A stretch of 64,000 nt of DNA. Source: Ampelomyces quisqualis (taxonomy: Eukaryota > Ascomycota > Dothideomycetes > Pleosporales > Phaeosphaeriaceae). Of this stretch, positions 11,646 through 21,709 are shown one piece after another. Location: the NCBI GenBank assembly GCA_018398575.1, contig JAGTXZ010000010.1, positions 1,612,001 through 1,676,000 on the forward strand, read 5' to 3'. The notes under the pieces were generated by a model that ran no database searches, had not been told where the DNA came from, and was given only the letters and a program-made list of their open reading frames with translations. Positions within the stretch are counted from its first letter, which is position 1. The number at the start of each line of letters is the position of its first letter. Position numbers and translations under genes: made by a program.

Positions 11646-12522
11646 TGTGTTGTCGTCAAGGTGTGGGGTCGTGGGAAGCCCCGAGGTACATCAGCGTCAC
11701 CAATTCACGTGTCGCGCTAACGTTTCTGCCCTGCCTCACAGGCACACAGGCTGACAGGATCTAGCAACAATTCGCGATTACGGCTTCGTCCGAACTGGTA
11801 TACATACGTGTTCATCACCTGCAACGTGTCGTCGTTGGCCATGCAAAACGCTGGAGAAGCAATGGCCGCAATGACAGATCACGGAGAATGCGTGGGAGAC
11901 ATCGCGATAAACCTCATAATTTCTAATATCATTGGCAGGTAGTTGGTAAATCAGTGATACCTTTTGAATCACGCAATTTCAGACACCGGTAGCACTGTTC
12001 ATTTTCGGCTTACTCATTGGCGAACACAGCTGGCGAACATGCAACTTCCATTCTGACTACCGGTATCCACCGCTAGTCACAGTCGCCCGAGTGCAAGCCT
12101 GACGTGACTTAAAGCCTCCAATATACTGGACAGACCTTGTATGCCCGTCGATAGACTACAATTCGCAAGCAACTCTAACTTGCAACTGGATGGTAAGATA
12201 CAGGTAGGTAGACTGCTCCAGACTTCAAGTCCACGGGTGGTCATCCGATCACGAATCACGACCTCAAGGCGGTCAATCCTACGCGTATACGATCGTTCGC
12301 CCCGATGCATTGAAGACATGAAATGAGTTGCATGGACACTACAGATGTAATCAAAACTAAGCTGGACATTATCCAACAAGGAGGAACCAGTTCACCGCCA
12401 AAAGTCGGACTCCAGTATACGCAGTGCGAGGATCAATGACTCCCGTCCTCACCCCATTCATCACCCCCAAAACCTAGAACGCCGGCAACTTTCCACGTCA
12501 GGCTAGACACAGGCCAGACGTT
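11646..12522. other. Intergenic region between arp6 and the coiled-coil gene
   Basis: About 880 bp without a supportable coding region. It contains the arp6 promoter (arp6 starts at 11645, minus strand) and the 3' flank of the minus-strand coiled-coil gene ending at 12523. Short open frames on both strands (for example 12077-12379 minus) lack recognisable motifs. Confidence 0.6.
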
Positions 12523-15050
12523 CTACTCCTGGCTTTTCCCTCCACCCATGCGCTCGATGTTGCTTAATAACCTGCTTTTCCCACCACTTGTGCTTCGGTT
12601 TAGTGCTGATCCACCACTTTGGAAGCCGAAGCCTCCTGGTGCACGCAGACCGGAGGGCTTTGCAATGCCACTCCCACGCTGCTCACCCATGGCTCCGAGA
12701 CGATCGCCCATAGCGGTACCAGGCCGACCTCCTCCCAACGCCGAGCCAGGACGAGATGTTGTGGGGCCACCAGCCAGAAACCCTGTGTTGCGCATCGCAT
12801 TGTCGCCAGGAGCCTGCTTCTTTGGAACTGCAGTTGGAGGTGCGGTGTTTGCTTGCGAGCGACGAAACTCATCCTGCTGCATCTCCTCCATCTTCTCGCC
12901 ACACATGGAGAGCATCTGCTCCGCAGCAGCTACCAGTTCGCCCTTCTCCACACGCTCGGCTTCAAGGTCAACCAACAGAGAGTCGTGGGACTTCTGGAGA
13001 GACTGGAGCTCGGACTGTATGCCAGCAAGCTTCGCTTTGAGATTCTCGATTTCGGCACGTTGAGATTCGAGTTTTTGCAGGTCCTCGAGATTGGAAAATG
13101 AAGTTGCGCTCCCTTCCTCTAACTTGGTTGACACACCATCTGGGAGGACTTTGCTGAACGCATCATCACGCTTCTTATCCGCCTCTTCCACTTGTCGCTC
13201 AAGGCGAATAATCTGCACGCGCAGCTCCTTGCATCGTTCGTCGGCTTTCTTCTGGTAGTTGTCCTTCAGCGCCTTGATCTTCTTCTCGTGTTTGGCTTTG
13301 TACGCGGAGTGCAAATCGCGCGCGACCTCGTTGACCTTCTCTGCAATCGCCGTTTGACATTCGACCTCGGAAAAAATCTTCTTGTTTTCCTCGCCGTCAT
13401 CATTATTGATGAAGGTGGTCATGTCCACATTCTTGCTCTCGGCTTCGATTACCTTCGTCTCCAGCTCAGATGATCGATTCTCAGCGTCTTCGGTACGTTT
13501 CTCTGCTTCGGCCAGTCGCTGGAAGAGCTGCTCTCGCTCGGCGTCGTTTCGCGCCAGCTCGGACTGAACATCCTGCAAAAGGTTCTGTACTTCTTCGCCT
13601 TTCTTCTTCCAGTCTATCATCTGAGACTCGGCGTACTCCCGGGCTGACCGCTCCTCACGGACTGTTTCCAGAGCCTCACCGACACGACGCTCGGCATCTG
13701 CCACTGCCTTTACAAGGCAATCTACCTCAGCTTCCTTTCCTGACAGACTGGCGGTGAGCGAGGAAATCTGTGATTGGAACCGTGACTTTAGAGATTCCAT
13801 TTCGCGGATTGTCACTGTGGGGAGGGAGCGTGGCGTTGGGGGAGGTGGCAGCTCGAAGTCGAGTAAATTCAGCATCTGGCGACTCTGACTTGGAGTTGCC
13901 GGCACATACGATGATCCGTCTTTGACAGGCGATCGCTGATTTTGGTAGTACGAGCGGAGGTCTGACTGAGTACTCGATTTGGTAGGCGAAGCTCGCTCGT
14001 GGGCTGGTGACGTTCGACGGGACTGGGAGAATGACTGGATCTGCTCAGTGAAATCGAGTAGCAGGTTTGTGGTATCGTTTTCTTTGTAAAAACGCCGTGA
14101 GGTAGGCGAGGGTGTGCGGTGAGTTCGACAGACTGTGGACGGTGTCATTTGCGTACGGGCGCGAGGTGTCTGGGAGTGGTTAGCGGGGGCATTGAGTCCA
14201 CTTTTGCGCAAGTACTGACATCGAGCAGTCCGTTTTTCGAAGGACTGTTATGCAGGAAGGCAAACTTGGTCATATCTAGGCCAGGCATTTCCGAAAACAT
14301 GCTGAAGCCTGTGTCGTCAATGTCTGCGGAAGTGAGCTCGGGACCATCGGGGCTGAATTCGGTATTGTCAATGTCCAGATCCAGATCGTACTTGTCATCG
14401 TACGACCTTTGCCTGGTCAGAGTCTCTTGTCTCTCGGTACGCATTTCGTCCATGAACTTCATAGCGACCGTCAAACCCTCGTTCTCCCGTAGCATAGGCT
14501 CGTTGTGTGACGAAGACGGTCGGTCCGAAGGTGCTTGTGATGCCGCGGATGGTTGTGTCTCTAGCAAGAGTGTGCGCTGAGCTGCTTCTGCGGAAGGGTT
14601 GCGAGAGGATTCGGGACGCGACTGGCTTATATGCGAGCGAGCGCTCAATGCGGACTCGGGGCGCTCCATGGGTGTTTGCTCTGTTGGCGAAGGTTTTTTG
14701 GGGCTTCCACGACCGCGACTGTCATCGTCCCGAGCTACTTTCTCAAATTCGTCCATCAAGTTCTTCACTGGCGAAGTCCTTGTGACACTGCTTCGCTCTT
14801 GTAGCCCAAACTTCTTCTCGGGGGACACCTTGAACGCAGACTGTGGCACATGGTCCAAGTCAGCCAGGGGCTTCGAGGGTATGGGAGCGACACCTGGCGC
14901 GATGTTCTCCTGGTTGTTGATATCAATGTGCGACACAAAAGGCGACGAGGGCGGGTCGTGGAAAGTCATGTCGAAGTCGTCGTCGGTGTGCATCGAGTGC
15001 GAGCTCGCATTCATTCTTTGTGGCGAGAGGGACGATATTGGGTCTGCCAT
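12523..15050 (-). CDS. Long coiled-coil protein, SnaD-like spindle-pole/kinetochore type
   Basis: Exons 15050-14220 and 14169-12523 flank a 50-bp intron (GTCAGT donor, GCTAAC branch, CAG acceptor) and give 825 residues. The N-terminal 350 residues are disordered and rich in Ser/Pro, with many SP/TP sites (SLSPQR, SPEKK, TSPVKN, SPKKPSP), as in cell-cycle kinase substrates. From about residue 410 to 690 there is a continuous heptad-type coiled coil (EMESLKSRFQ to AAEQMLSMCG). The C-terminus is Gly/Ser/Arg-rich and basic, ending SNIERMGGGKSQE. Layout and the start MADPISSLSPQR recall the fungal SnaD-like spindle-pole-body-associated proteins, but the assignment rests on architecture, not a catalytic motif. 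An in-frame ATG at 15134 exists; 15050 is preferred. Confidence 0.6.
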
Positions 15051-15330
15051 GATTTGCGTCGACAAGAGGTCAAGGTTGGTTAGGTTTGGTGGAGCGAAGG
15101 CGTGAAAAGGCTGATGCAGGCAGGTGCAGTGCAAGCAGTTGTGGTCCGAGCTTGTTTATTTATTCATCTCCCAATCGAGACAAGTTACTCCGTACCGCCG
15201 CCGGCATTGCAACGCCAAAACACCGTCCGTTTTTTGTTTGTACAAATACAGGAACAGGAAAGAACACGCCAATGCATCTCGAATGCATTCAATGGTACAG
15301 TGGAAGATTACGGTGATGTGCTTCGCGGTC

Positions 15331-17404
15331 TCAATGGTTGATGGCCCCCCGCATCGCCGTCGCCAACCGCTGGTACTCCTTCAACAACTCTTCAACCTCT
15401 TTCAACTTAAGCTCCTGGGTATCCTTTGCTTCCAGGAACTTCTTCACGGGAGGAGGCGTCTTCTTCAACCGCTCTATTGCAGCAATCGCCTTTGTTCCCT
15501 TCTCATCCACTACTGCGACTTTGCCCGTTGCTGTACGACCAAGTGGGTCGGGCGAAGGAGATTGCTTAGGCTGCTCAGTGCTAGGCGATGGGAGAACAGG
15601 AGTACTACTACTGCTCACAGCACGCCCGAATCGAGGGAGAACATTGATACCTGTGAATCTAGTGAGCGGGTTGAGGCTGTTGCCCATGTTACGAAGCGAG
15701 TCGACCGCTGACGTGTTGCTCGGTGCTGGAGGTTCTGCTTTCACGGCAGCTGGAGAAGGAGTCTTCTCCTCGGTCGTAGCTGGGAATGTGACGCGACGTC
15801 CGCTAGTGCTGCCAACAGACCGACTCGAGTCGGTGCTGCGCTCGCGTATCTGTTTTCTCCCCGCAAAAAGGTCGGTCATTTTAGCTTCCAACCGCTTATT
15901 CCCCGAAGCCTCATGTCGGTCATCTCCTTGAATTGAGCCGGCAGCACCCACACTGGATGCGTCGTCATCATCATCGCCATGTGAAGGCGAGCTGACGAGT
16001 TTTCTGGCATCCTCAAGCGTCTTTGGAAGTGCCGGTTGCTCAAGGGTTGGACCATTGGGGTTTTTGTCCTGCAGCCCACCAAAGAAGAACTTGAAGCTGG
16101 TGTCGAGAGTGTTGTTTATCCTGCCCATTGCCTGATCAGCCGAATCAAGTATTGAGTCTCGTACGGCATCTGAGGCAGCTTCGAACTTGGTCTGCTGTGC
16201 CTGGATGAGGTTGCTTAGTCGACGCTGAGCCTTTGTGGTCGCCGGGCTTGATGGCTCGTTGGCACCGCCTTTGCTGGTTGGCGTAGCTGGCGTCTGTATC
16301 AGGTCTGGCGCATCCGAGAGGCCCAAGGCCATGGGCGTTATTTCTGTTCTGGGAGTCGTTGGCCGGGAGTATGATTTTTCGGGCGCCGTTGGCTCGTTTG
16401 CGCGTAGAGACGATAGGTCCACGGTCTCTAGGAACGAAATGGCTGCTTCTAAATTCACTAGACAATATGCGGTTTCGCCATCCATGCGACTCGAGGCGCG
16501 GAATCTTTGAATGAAGGAGAGGTCACTGATGACGTTGAGGTAGACGGGTGGCAGGGTGATGAGGGTGTAGATGAGGGTCGGAAGGATTTCGTCCGCCGAA
16601 GACGTGGCGGGGAATATTTTGGAGAGTGCTTCAACAATCGACTTGTGTGCTGCGGTCAAATGCTGAACTTTGCCTAGTGGGAACTTTTCGTCGCTCATCT
16701 TCATGATGTCCTGGCGCGCAGTGGAAAGCCAGTCCCTGATGTCAGGTTCCTTCTCTCTGGTCTTCTCGCGCTCTTCTTCGGTCAAAGCATCGCCGGTCAT
16801 GAGCAGTTCTTTCAGGCCGATGCCCACGAGCGACAGGGCTGCGGTCCGCGAACGGAGCTTGTGGTCCCTCTCCTCATCATCGGTGCTGCGATGTCTCCAG
16901 ATGCTGGCGTAGACCTTCTCGCACACTGCCCGCTCCACGGCTTCCTCGAGTGCCAGACGTTTGGCTTCGAGTGACTTTCTGGCCTTCTTCCTGTCTACCA
17001 TCTCGCTTGCACTGAGCATCTGCTGCTCGCCGGAATGGCCGCTCTCCTTGCGGATTGAGCTCGGTCGACTGGACGGGGCGGAGGCCGTGTTAGATTGGAA
17101 TGCATCGCTGGTCAGGCGCGCGGACAAGGTGGCGATGTGGGTGGTGATCCTGGACGAGGCGCGGGTGTAGAAGTCTTGGAAGAGGTCGGACAGGTTGTCG
17201 GCGGAGAGGGGTGTGGGGTGGACTTTGGCGGTGAGGGAGTCGAGGAATCTTTATGGGCATGGTGAGACTTGGTGCAGCTTGTTGACGCGGGGGTTGATTG
17301 CATTACCTTTCCGTCAGACTCCGAATTTCGATGGGGAGCTCTTCGAAGGTGTGGTCGTTGTTGACAAAGACATGGCCATGGTCGTCTTGGTGTTCCAGGA
17401 CCAT
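15331..17404 (-). CDS. VPS9-domain protein (putative Rab5-type GEF)
   Basis: Exons 17404-17307 and 17248-15331 are joined across a 58-bp intron; the join reads IRSLTER then FLDSLTAKVH, and the protein is 671 residues or more. A VPS9-like domain (about residues 100-290) includes SLVGIGLKELL, LPTLIYTLITLPPVYLNVIS, FIQRFRASSRMDGETAYCLVN and LEAAISFLETVDLSSL. VPS9 domains load GTP onto Rab5/Vps21-class GTPases in endosomal traffic. The C-terminal half is disordered and Ser/Pro-rich, with a final helix. The frame stays open upstream of 17404 (SPSFTRPNSADPLHAN precedes it) to an ATG at 17563, so the start may be further upstream inside the tandem repeat; 17404 is the conservative choice. Divergent from atg15. 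Confidence 0.8.
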
Positions 17405-17462
17405 GTTTGCGTGGAGCGGATCGGCCGAGTTGGGGCGGGTGAAGGAGGGCGAGGCCCCGCCC

Positions 17463-17540
17463 TTCACCCCCGCCCAGCAGCGCGTCTTCACCCCCGCCCA
17501 GCAGCGCGTCCGCGTCTTCACCCCCGCCCAGCAGCGCGTC
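17463..17540. repeat. 24-bp GC-rich tandem repeat between divergent genes
   Basis: Three near-perfect copies of the unit TTCACCCCCGCCCAGCAGCG followed by CGTC lie at 17463-17486, 17487-17510 and 17517-17540; a 6-bp partial copy (CGCGTC) separates the second and third. The array lies immediately upstream of the atg15 start codon and, on the other strand, in the 5' leader or N-terminal codons of the VPS9 gene. Because the unit is a multiple of 3 it stays open in both directions, which explains the falsely long open frames here. Copy number may vary between strains. Confidence 0.9.
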
Positions 17541-17561
17541 TTCCACCCCCCACCCCCCAAC

Positions 17562-19445
17562 ATGCGTCGGCGCTCTGCCTACCGCGCGACCACGGCGGCC
17601 CTGTTGCTGTCGCTGCTCGCTGGGCTGGGCAGCCCCAGCGCCACCGCCACCAGGGACTTCTCGCTGCGACACGTCTTCCACCACGGCACCGACCAGTACC
17701 CGCAGCTGCACCGCCGCCTCGACGTCCGCCCGCAGAGTGCCGCCCGCCCGCCGGTGCCGCGGCTGCGCGTCAAGGCCGCGCCGCTGAGCATCGAGCGCCT
17801 GGCAGACCGCAGCAGAGAGGCCGTCGACGGCCTGCTCGCGTGGGCCAGCTCCAAAGGCCGCCCCGTGCTGCTGGCCGCCGCCGACTGGACCGTCGACGAG
17901 GTGCCGGCCCCCAACGTCACCGACAGAGAGACGGTGCTCAGCTTTGCGCGCATGGCCTCGGACGCCTACATCCTCGCGCCCCACACGGGCGAGTGGCAGG
18001 ACGTCGGCGGCGGCTTCAACTACACCGACGACTTTGGCTGGGAGGCCGACGGCCTGCGCGGGCACATCTTCGCCGACCCGCACAACTCGACCGTCGTCAT
18101 CGGCCTCAAGGGCACCTCGCCCGCCATGTTCGACGGCGCCGACACGACCACCAGAGACAAGGTCAACGACAACCTCTTCTTCAGCTGCTGCTGTGGCCAG
18201 GGCGGCCAGTTCCTGTGGCGCCAGGTCTGCGACTGCCAGACGTCGGCCTTGACCTGCAACTCGACCTGCCTGGTCACGGCTCTGCGCGCCAAGAACCACT
18301 ACTACTACGCCGCCCAGGACCTCTACCACAATGTCACCGAGCTCTACCCCAACGCCGACATCTGGCTGGCTGGCCACTCGCTGGGCGGCGCAGTGGCCTC
18401 GTTCTTGTCCCTGACCTTTGGCCACCCGGCCGTGACCTTTGAGGCCGTGCCCGAAGCCATGCCAGCCTCGCGTCTCGGCCTCCCCGTCCCCCCTGGCCAC
18501 CGGATCGGCTCACTCCAGCAGAAACGCACCATGACCGGCGGCTTCCACTTTGGCCACACGGCGGACCCCATCTACATGGGCCAGTGCAACCAGGCTACCA
18601 GCGTGTGCACCTTTGGCGGGTATGCCCTGCAGAGCGTCTGCCACACGGGCATGAAGTGTGTCTACGACACCGTCAAGGACTTTGGCTGGCGCGTCGGCAT
18701 TGGCACGCACAAGATTGTCGAAGTCATCCGCGACGTTCTCGAAAAGTACGACGCGCCCGCCAAGTGCGAGCCCTATCTCGATTGCACCGACTGCTACACC
18801 TGGAAGTATTTTGAGAGCAACGGCACCGAGACCACGACTTCTCATACTTCCAAGCCGACCTCGACCTCGACCACCACAACCAAGGCCAACTCACGCAAAC
18901 GGACTGAAACGTGCAAGACGCCAGGCTGGTGGGGCTGCCTTGACGAGAGCACTTCCCACACCAAAACCTCATCCAAGACAACGTCAACGTGGTCAACATC
19001 AACCTGCAAAACCCCAGGATGGTTTGGCTGTCAAGATGATCGCCCAGAAAAGACCACGTCCAAGACCAAGCACTCTACTTGGCCCGTACCTGCGCCCACC
19101 GTCACCACGACCTCATCATCGCCCACTTCAACATCGTCATGCAGATACCCGGGTTGGTTCGGCGACTGTTTAGACGGGTATGACCCGCCTTCGAGAACAA
19201 AGGTAAAAACATCGACGCCATCGCCGACCACCTTGATATCGTCTTGCACGCATGAGGGATGGTTTGGTCTAATTTGCTACGACAAAACAAAAAAGCACAA
19301 CAGATCCAGCACGTCCCCGCCAACGTCAATATCAACGTCAGCGGCCTCCTCGCCATCTTGTACCTCTGGCGGCTGGCTCGGGCTTGTCTGCTACGACAAG
19401 TCGAAGAAGCACCAATATACGATGACTGAGCGACTTGAGATGTAA
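17562..19445 (+). CDS. atg15: Autophagic lipase Atg15
   Basis: A single exon encodes 627 residues. An N-terminal hydrophobic segment (ALLLSLLAGLGSPSATA) acts as signal or membrane anchor. The lipase core carries GHSLGG with nucleophile Ser273, Asp335 in HTADPIYMGQC and His383 in GIGTHKIVE, in the order and with nearly the spacing of yeast Atg15. Cys-rich lumenal segments (FFSCCCGQGG, CDCQTSALTC) match fungal orthologues. Atg15 reaches the vacuole through the multivesicular body route and dissolves autophagic bodies. The tail (about residues 440-627) is a Ser/Thr-rich linker holding five C-x3-GW-x-G-type modules (CKTPGWWGC, CKTPGWFGC, CRYPGWFGDC, CTHEGWFGLIC, CTSGGWLGLVC), an extension known in filamentous fungi. 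The start at 17562 was chosen because upstream codons are translated tandem repeat. Confidence 0.95.
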   Translation: MRRRSAYRATTAALLLSLLAGLGSPSATATRDFSLRHVFHHGTDQYPQLHRRLDVRPQSAARPPVPRLRVKAAPLSIERLADRSREAVDGLLAWASSKGRPVLLAAADWTVDEVPAPNVTDRETVLSFARMASDAYILAPHTGEWQDVGGGFNYTDDFGWEADGLRGHIFADPHNSTVVIGLKGTSPAMFDGADTTTRDKVNDNLFFSCCCGQGGQFLWRQVCDCQTSALTCNSTCLVTALRAKNHYYYAAQDLYHNVTELYPNADIWLAGHSLGGAVASFLSLTFGHPAVTFEAVPEAMPASRLGLPVPPGHRIGSLQQKRTMTGGFHFGHTADPIYMGQCNQATSVCTFGGYALQSVCHTGMKCVYDTVKDFGWRVGIGTHKIVEVIRDVLEKYDAPAKCEPYLDCTDCYTWKYFESNGTETTTSHTSKPTSTSTTTTKANSRKRTETCKTPGWWGCLDESTSHTKTSSKTTSTWSTSTCKTPGWFGCQDDRPEKTTSKTKHSTWPVPAPTVTTTSSSPTSTSSCRYPGWFGDCLDGYDPPSRTKVKTSTPSPTTLISSCTHEGWFGLICYDKTKKHNRSSTSPPTSISTSAASSPSCTSGGWLGLVCYDKSKKHQYTMTERLEM

Positions 19446-19924
19446 GAGTACATATTTTTTGGGCTAAACTGTAATCGTGATTGCTAGTGGCGTTGTCACC
19501 ATTATATCCTGGCGTTCATGCTTTAGAATTGCATACCACTGTACGTACTGCACATTACCTGCTTGACAGGCTGGCAAATGATGTCCGAGTATTCTTCTGT
19601 GGGATTGGGTGGTGTCATATGTGCACCCTGTTTACTGGGCCAGGCAGGAGCCTTGGCTCGAGAATTTTCAATTAGATATTACGATTGTCGACTGGCATTC
19701 CTTTCGCACCTTCTTCGAATTCATTGCTCCAGGTCTCATTCCACACGCCACTCACACTCGACATTTCTCACCTCGACCTACTTACCTATCCACCCTCCTT
19801 CATCACATTCTTAGCCTCAACACTAACTGTAGCCGTCGAACACGCATGCGCCAACGAAACCCCATCCTACGACGAGTCATTCCTTGCCATCTTGGACACT
19901 AAACCTGGTTCTATCCCGAGTACG
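19446..19924. other. Intergenic region with CT-rich leader
   Basis: The gap between atg15 and the following plus-strand gene. From about 19690 it is rich in C, T and CAC/CTC steps, like fungal core promoters and 5' leaders. The next gene's frame is open through part of it (from 19685), but the translation there is unlike its body and reads as leader. Confidence 0.5.
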
Positions 19925-21709
19925 ATGCGTCCAGTTCAAATATCCTCCACAGGCGGGAGCGCCACCGTATCGCCAAATAGAGGAGAACCTTTCACGTCGT
20001 TCGCGACACTTGCGTCGTCCACGAACGAAGAAGCTGCAGCCAATAACTCGAATACGCCGCAACACACTCGTCTCGTTTCCCACCATCGATCCGCGCCGCA
20101 GCGCACATTGAGCAGCCCAGTACCCGGACTTCGTTCGCGCTACCACGACCCTGCCATGACGTCTGCATCACTTCAACATGAACTTGCTGCTCGGACCAAG
20201 CAGGCCGGAGGGGCTTCATGCCATCAATATCAACTTCTGGAGGCAGGAGATAAAACATCTAGCAAAGTAGCACCGGATAATTTCGTGCCGACACTGAGAT
20301 GGTATGCTCGCATTTCACCTCAGTCGGATTCTTCATTACTCGCAAAGTCCGCGCGATGGAAGACGGTTGGGTCAGGTCCTCCGCTCAAGACTTGCCTGAA
20401 AAAAATAGCCCAGAGTACGGCGCCGACTCCGCCTGGGGAAGTACAGTTCCTGGAAGATGATTTTTCCGGCAGCCGGACTTTGCGTCGTGTGAAAACAGTT
20501 GACTTCGATAAAGCAACCAACCCACTGCTTGCCTTACCAACTCGGTCAACGAAGTCGAATAATGAGATGAATACTCCTGATCAGCGGTCTGTGGAATCTG
20601 CTCGTCAGGCTACTAAACTAAAGATAACGATAAGCGGAAAGCCTCCAGGTCCCAAGATGCTCGACACAGTCAAAAGTAGCCTTGCAAATCCTGCAACTAC
20701 ACACACTGATGTCCATGTCGTCGCCATCACACCGTCCAAAAACACAGGCGTGATAGGAGAACGCACCCCTGACACCAGCACTGACCCTGCCACTCCTACC
20801 ATGCAGATTGTGGCTTCAGACAGCGGTAGCTATAAGATAGTTTGGGACGATGTACCAGCCGAACACAACATCAGACCAAGCCGTCGCGGATCGTCTGCGA
20901 GCCACGCACTGAAAGCCGTCAGCTCAACAGCCGCACGCGGTCTATTGAGGGTCAACACTAAACTCACAGATTGGTCAGGAAGCTGGAACGCACCGTCAGA
21001 CACTTTCGCACCTACAATCGTAGTCTACCCAGACGGAGATGGTCAAGAGGATCTCATCGAGTACGCAGTAGACGATGAGTTGATATTCTTTGCGCCACCG
21101 AACAGCCAGAGGACAAGTGCAACCCCCTCGCAGCTTCCGTCAAGGCCCGTTAGCGCGCCTCTGACAAGAGCAGCCTCTCAAGAATCATTGACATTGGGAG
21201 AGGCTGCGCAAGAAGGTCCGTCCGAAGTTGAGCTTGACTGGGTTTCACCTTTGGACGACGCCCTTGTTGTTCCCAATCCTCCCGTACAGTCCACACGCCA
21301 CCTCAACGCACAAGGAAGACCCTGGGCGATACCCAAGGTCCGTAAGCTCTCGAATGTGGAAGAAGGCGATTTCAAATTCCGTGACCATCGCGACTCACTG
21401 ACATTGGCCCACGCACGTCTAATGCACACCGGTGGGGTCTCGCCGGAGCTTCTTACACACAGGGACTCGGTATCTTTGGCAAAAAAGCGCATGTACGCAA
21501 AGAATCATGCTGTATCGGCCGCACGAGTTATACCGGCTAGGAACTCCAAGCATGTCACGTCTGCGCCTGCGATATCTATGGACGATACATACTTGAACGT
21601 ACACACGGTGAAAGAGCATGCGGCGCAAGCTTTGAGGTCGCCAAAATCGGTCTCTATGCTTGATGCGCAGCAGGTAGCACCAAATAGACACATTCGGATA
21701 ATGGAGTGA
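19925..21709 (+). CDS. Lineage-specific protein of unknown function, largely disordered
   Basis: A single open frame of 594 residues from the ATG at 19925 (MRPVQISSTGGSATVSPNRG); an in-frame ATG at 19685 would add 80 residues that look like translated leader. I do not recognise a family. The sequence is Ser/Thr/Pro-rich with scattered conserved-looking short segments: LRRVKTVDFDKATNPLLALP, MQIVASDSGSYKIVWDDVP, GLLRVNTKLTDWSGSWN, and a C-terminal pair of similar motifs, FRDHRDSLTLAHARLMHTG and LTHRDSVSLAKKRMYAKNH, which form an imperfect internal repeat (HRDS-L/V-x-LA-x-x-R-M/L). No signal peptide or membrane segment is evident, so it is probably cytosolic or nuclear. The long open frame with coding-like composition supports a real gene. 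Confidence 0.7.
   Translation: MRPVQISSTGGSATVSPNRGEPFTSFATLASSTNEEAAANNSNTPQHTRLVSHHRSAPQRTLSSPVPGLRSRYHDPAMTSASLQHELAARTKQAGGASCHQYQLLEAGDKTSSKVAPDNFVPTLRWYARISPQSDSSLLAKSARWKTVGSGPPLKTCLKKIAQSTAPTPPGEVQFLEDDFSGSRTLRRVKTVDFDKATNPLLALPTRSTKSNNEMNTPDQRSVESARQATKLKITISGKPPGPKMLDTVKSSLANPATTHTDVHVVAITPSKNTGVIGERTPDTSTDPATPTMQIVASDSGSYKIVWDDVPAEHNIRPSRRGSSASHALKAVSSTAARGLLRVNTKLTDWSGSWNAPSDTFAPTIVVYPDGDGQEDLIEYAVDDELIFFAPPNSQRTSATPSQLPSRPVSAPLTRAASQESLTLGEAAQEGPSEVELDWVSPLDDALVVPNPPVQSTRHLNAQGRPWAIPKVRKLSNVEEGDFKFRDHRDSLTLAHARLMHTGGVSPELLTHRDSVSLAKKRMYAKNHAVSAARVIPARNSKHVTSAPAISMDDTYLNVHTVKEHAAQALRSPKSVSMLDAQQVAPNRHIRIME

Noticed and set aside
17298..17561. Longer plus-strand start for atg15
   Set aside because: The upstream codons translate the antisense of the VPS9 gene and the 24-bp tandem repeat; the signal sequence begins only at 17562.
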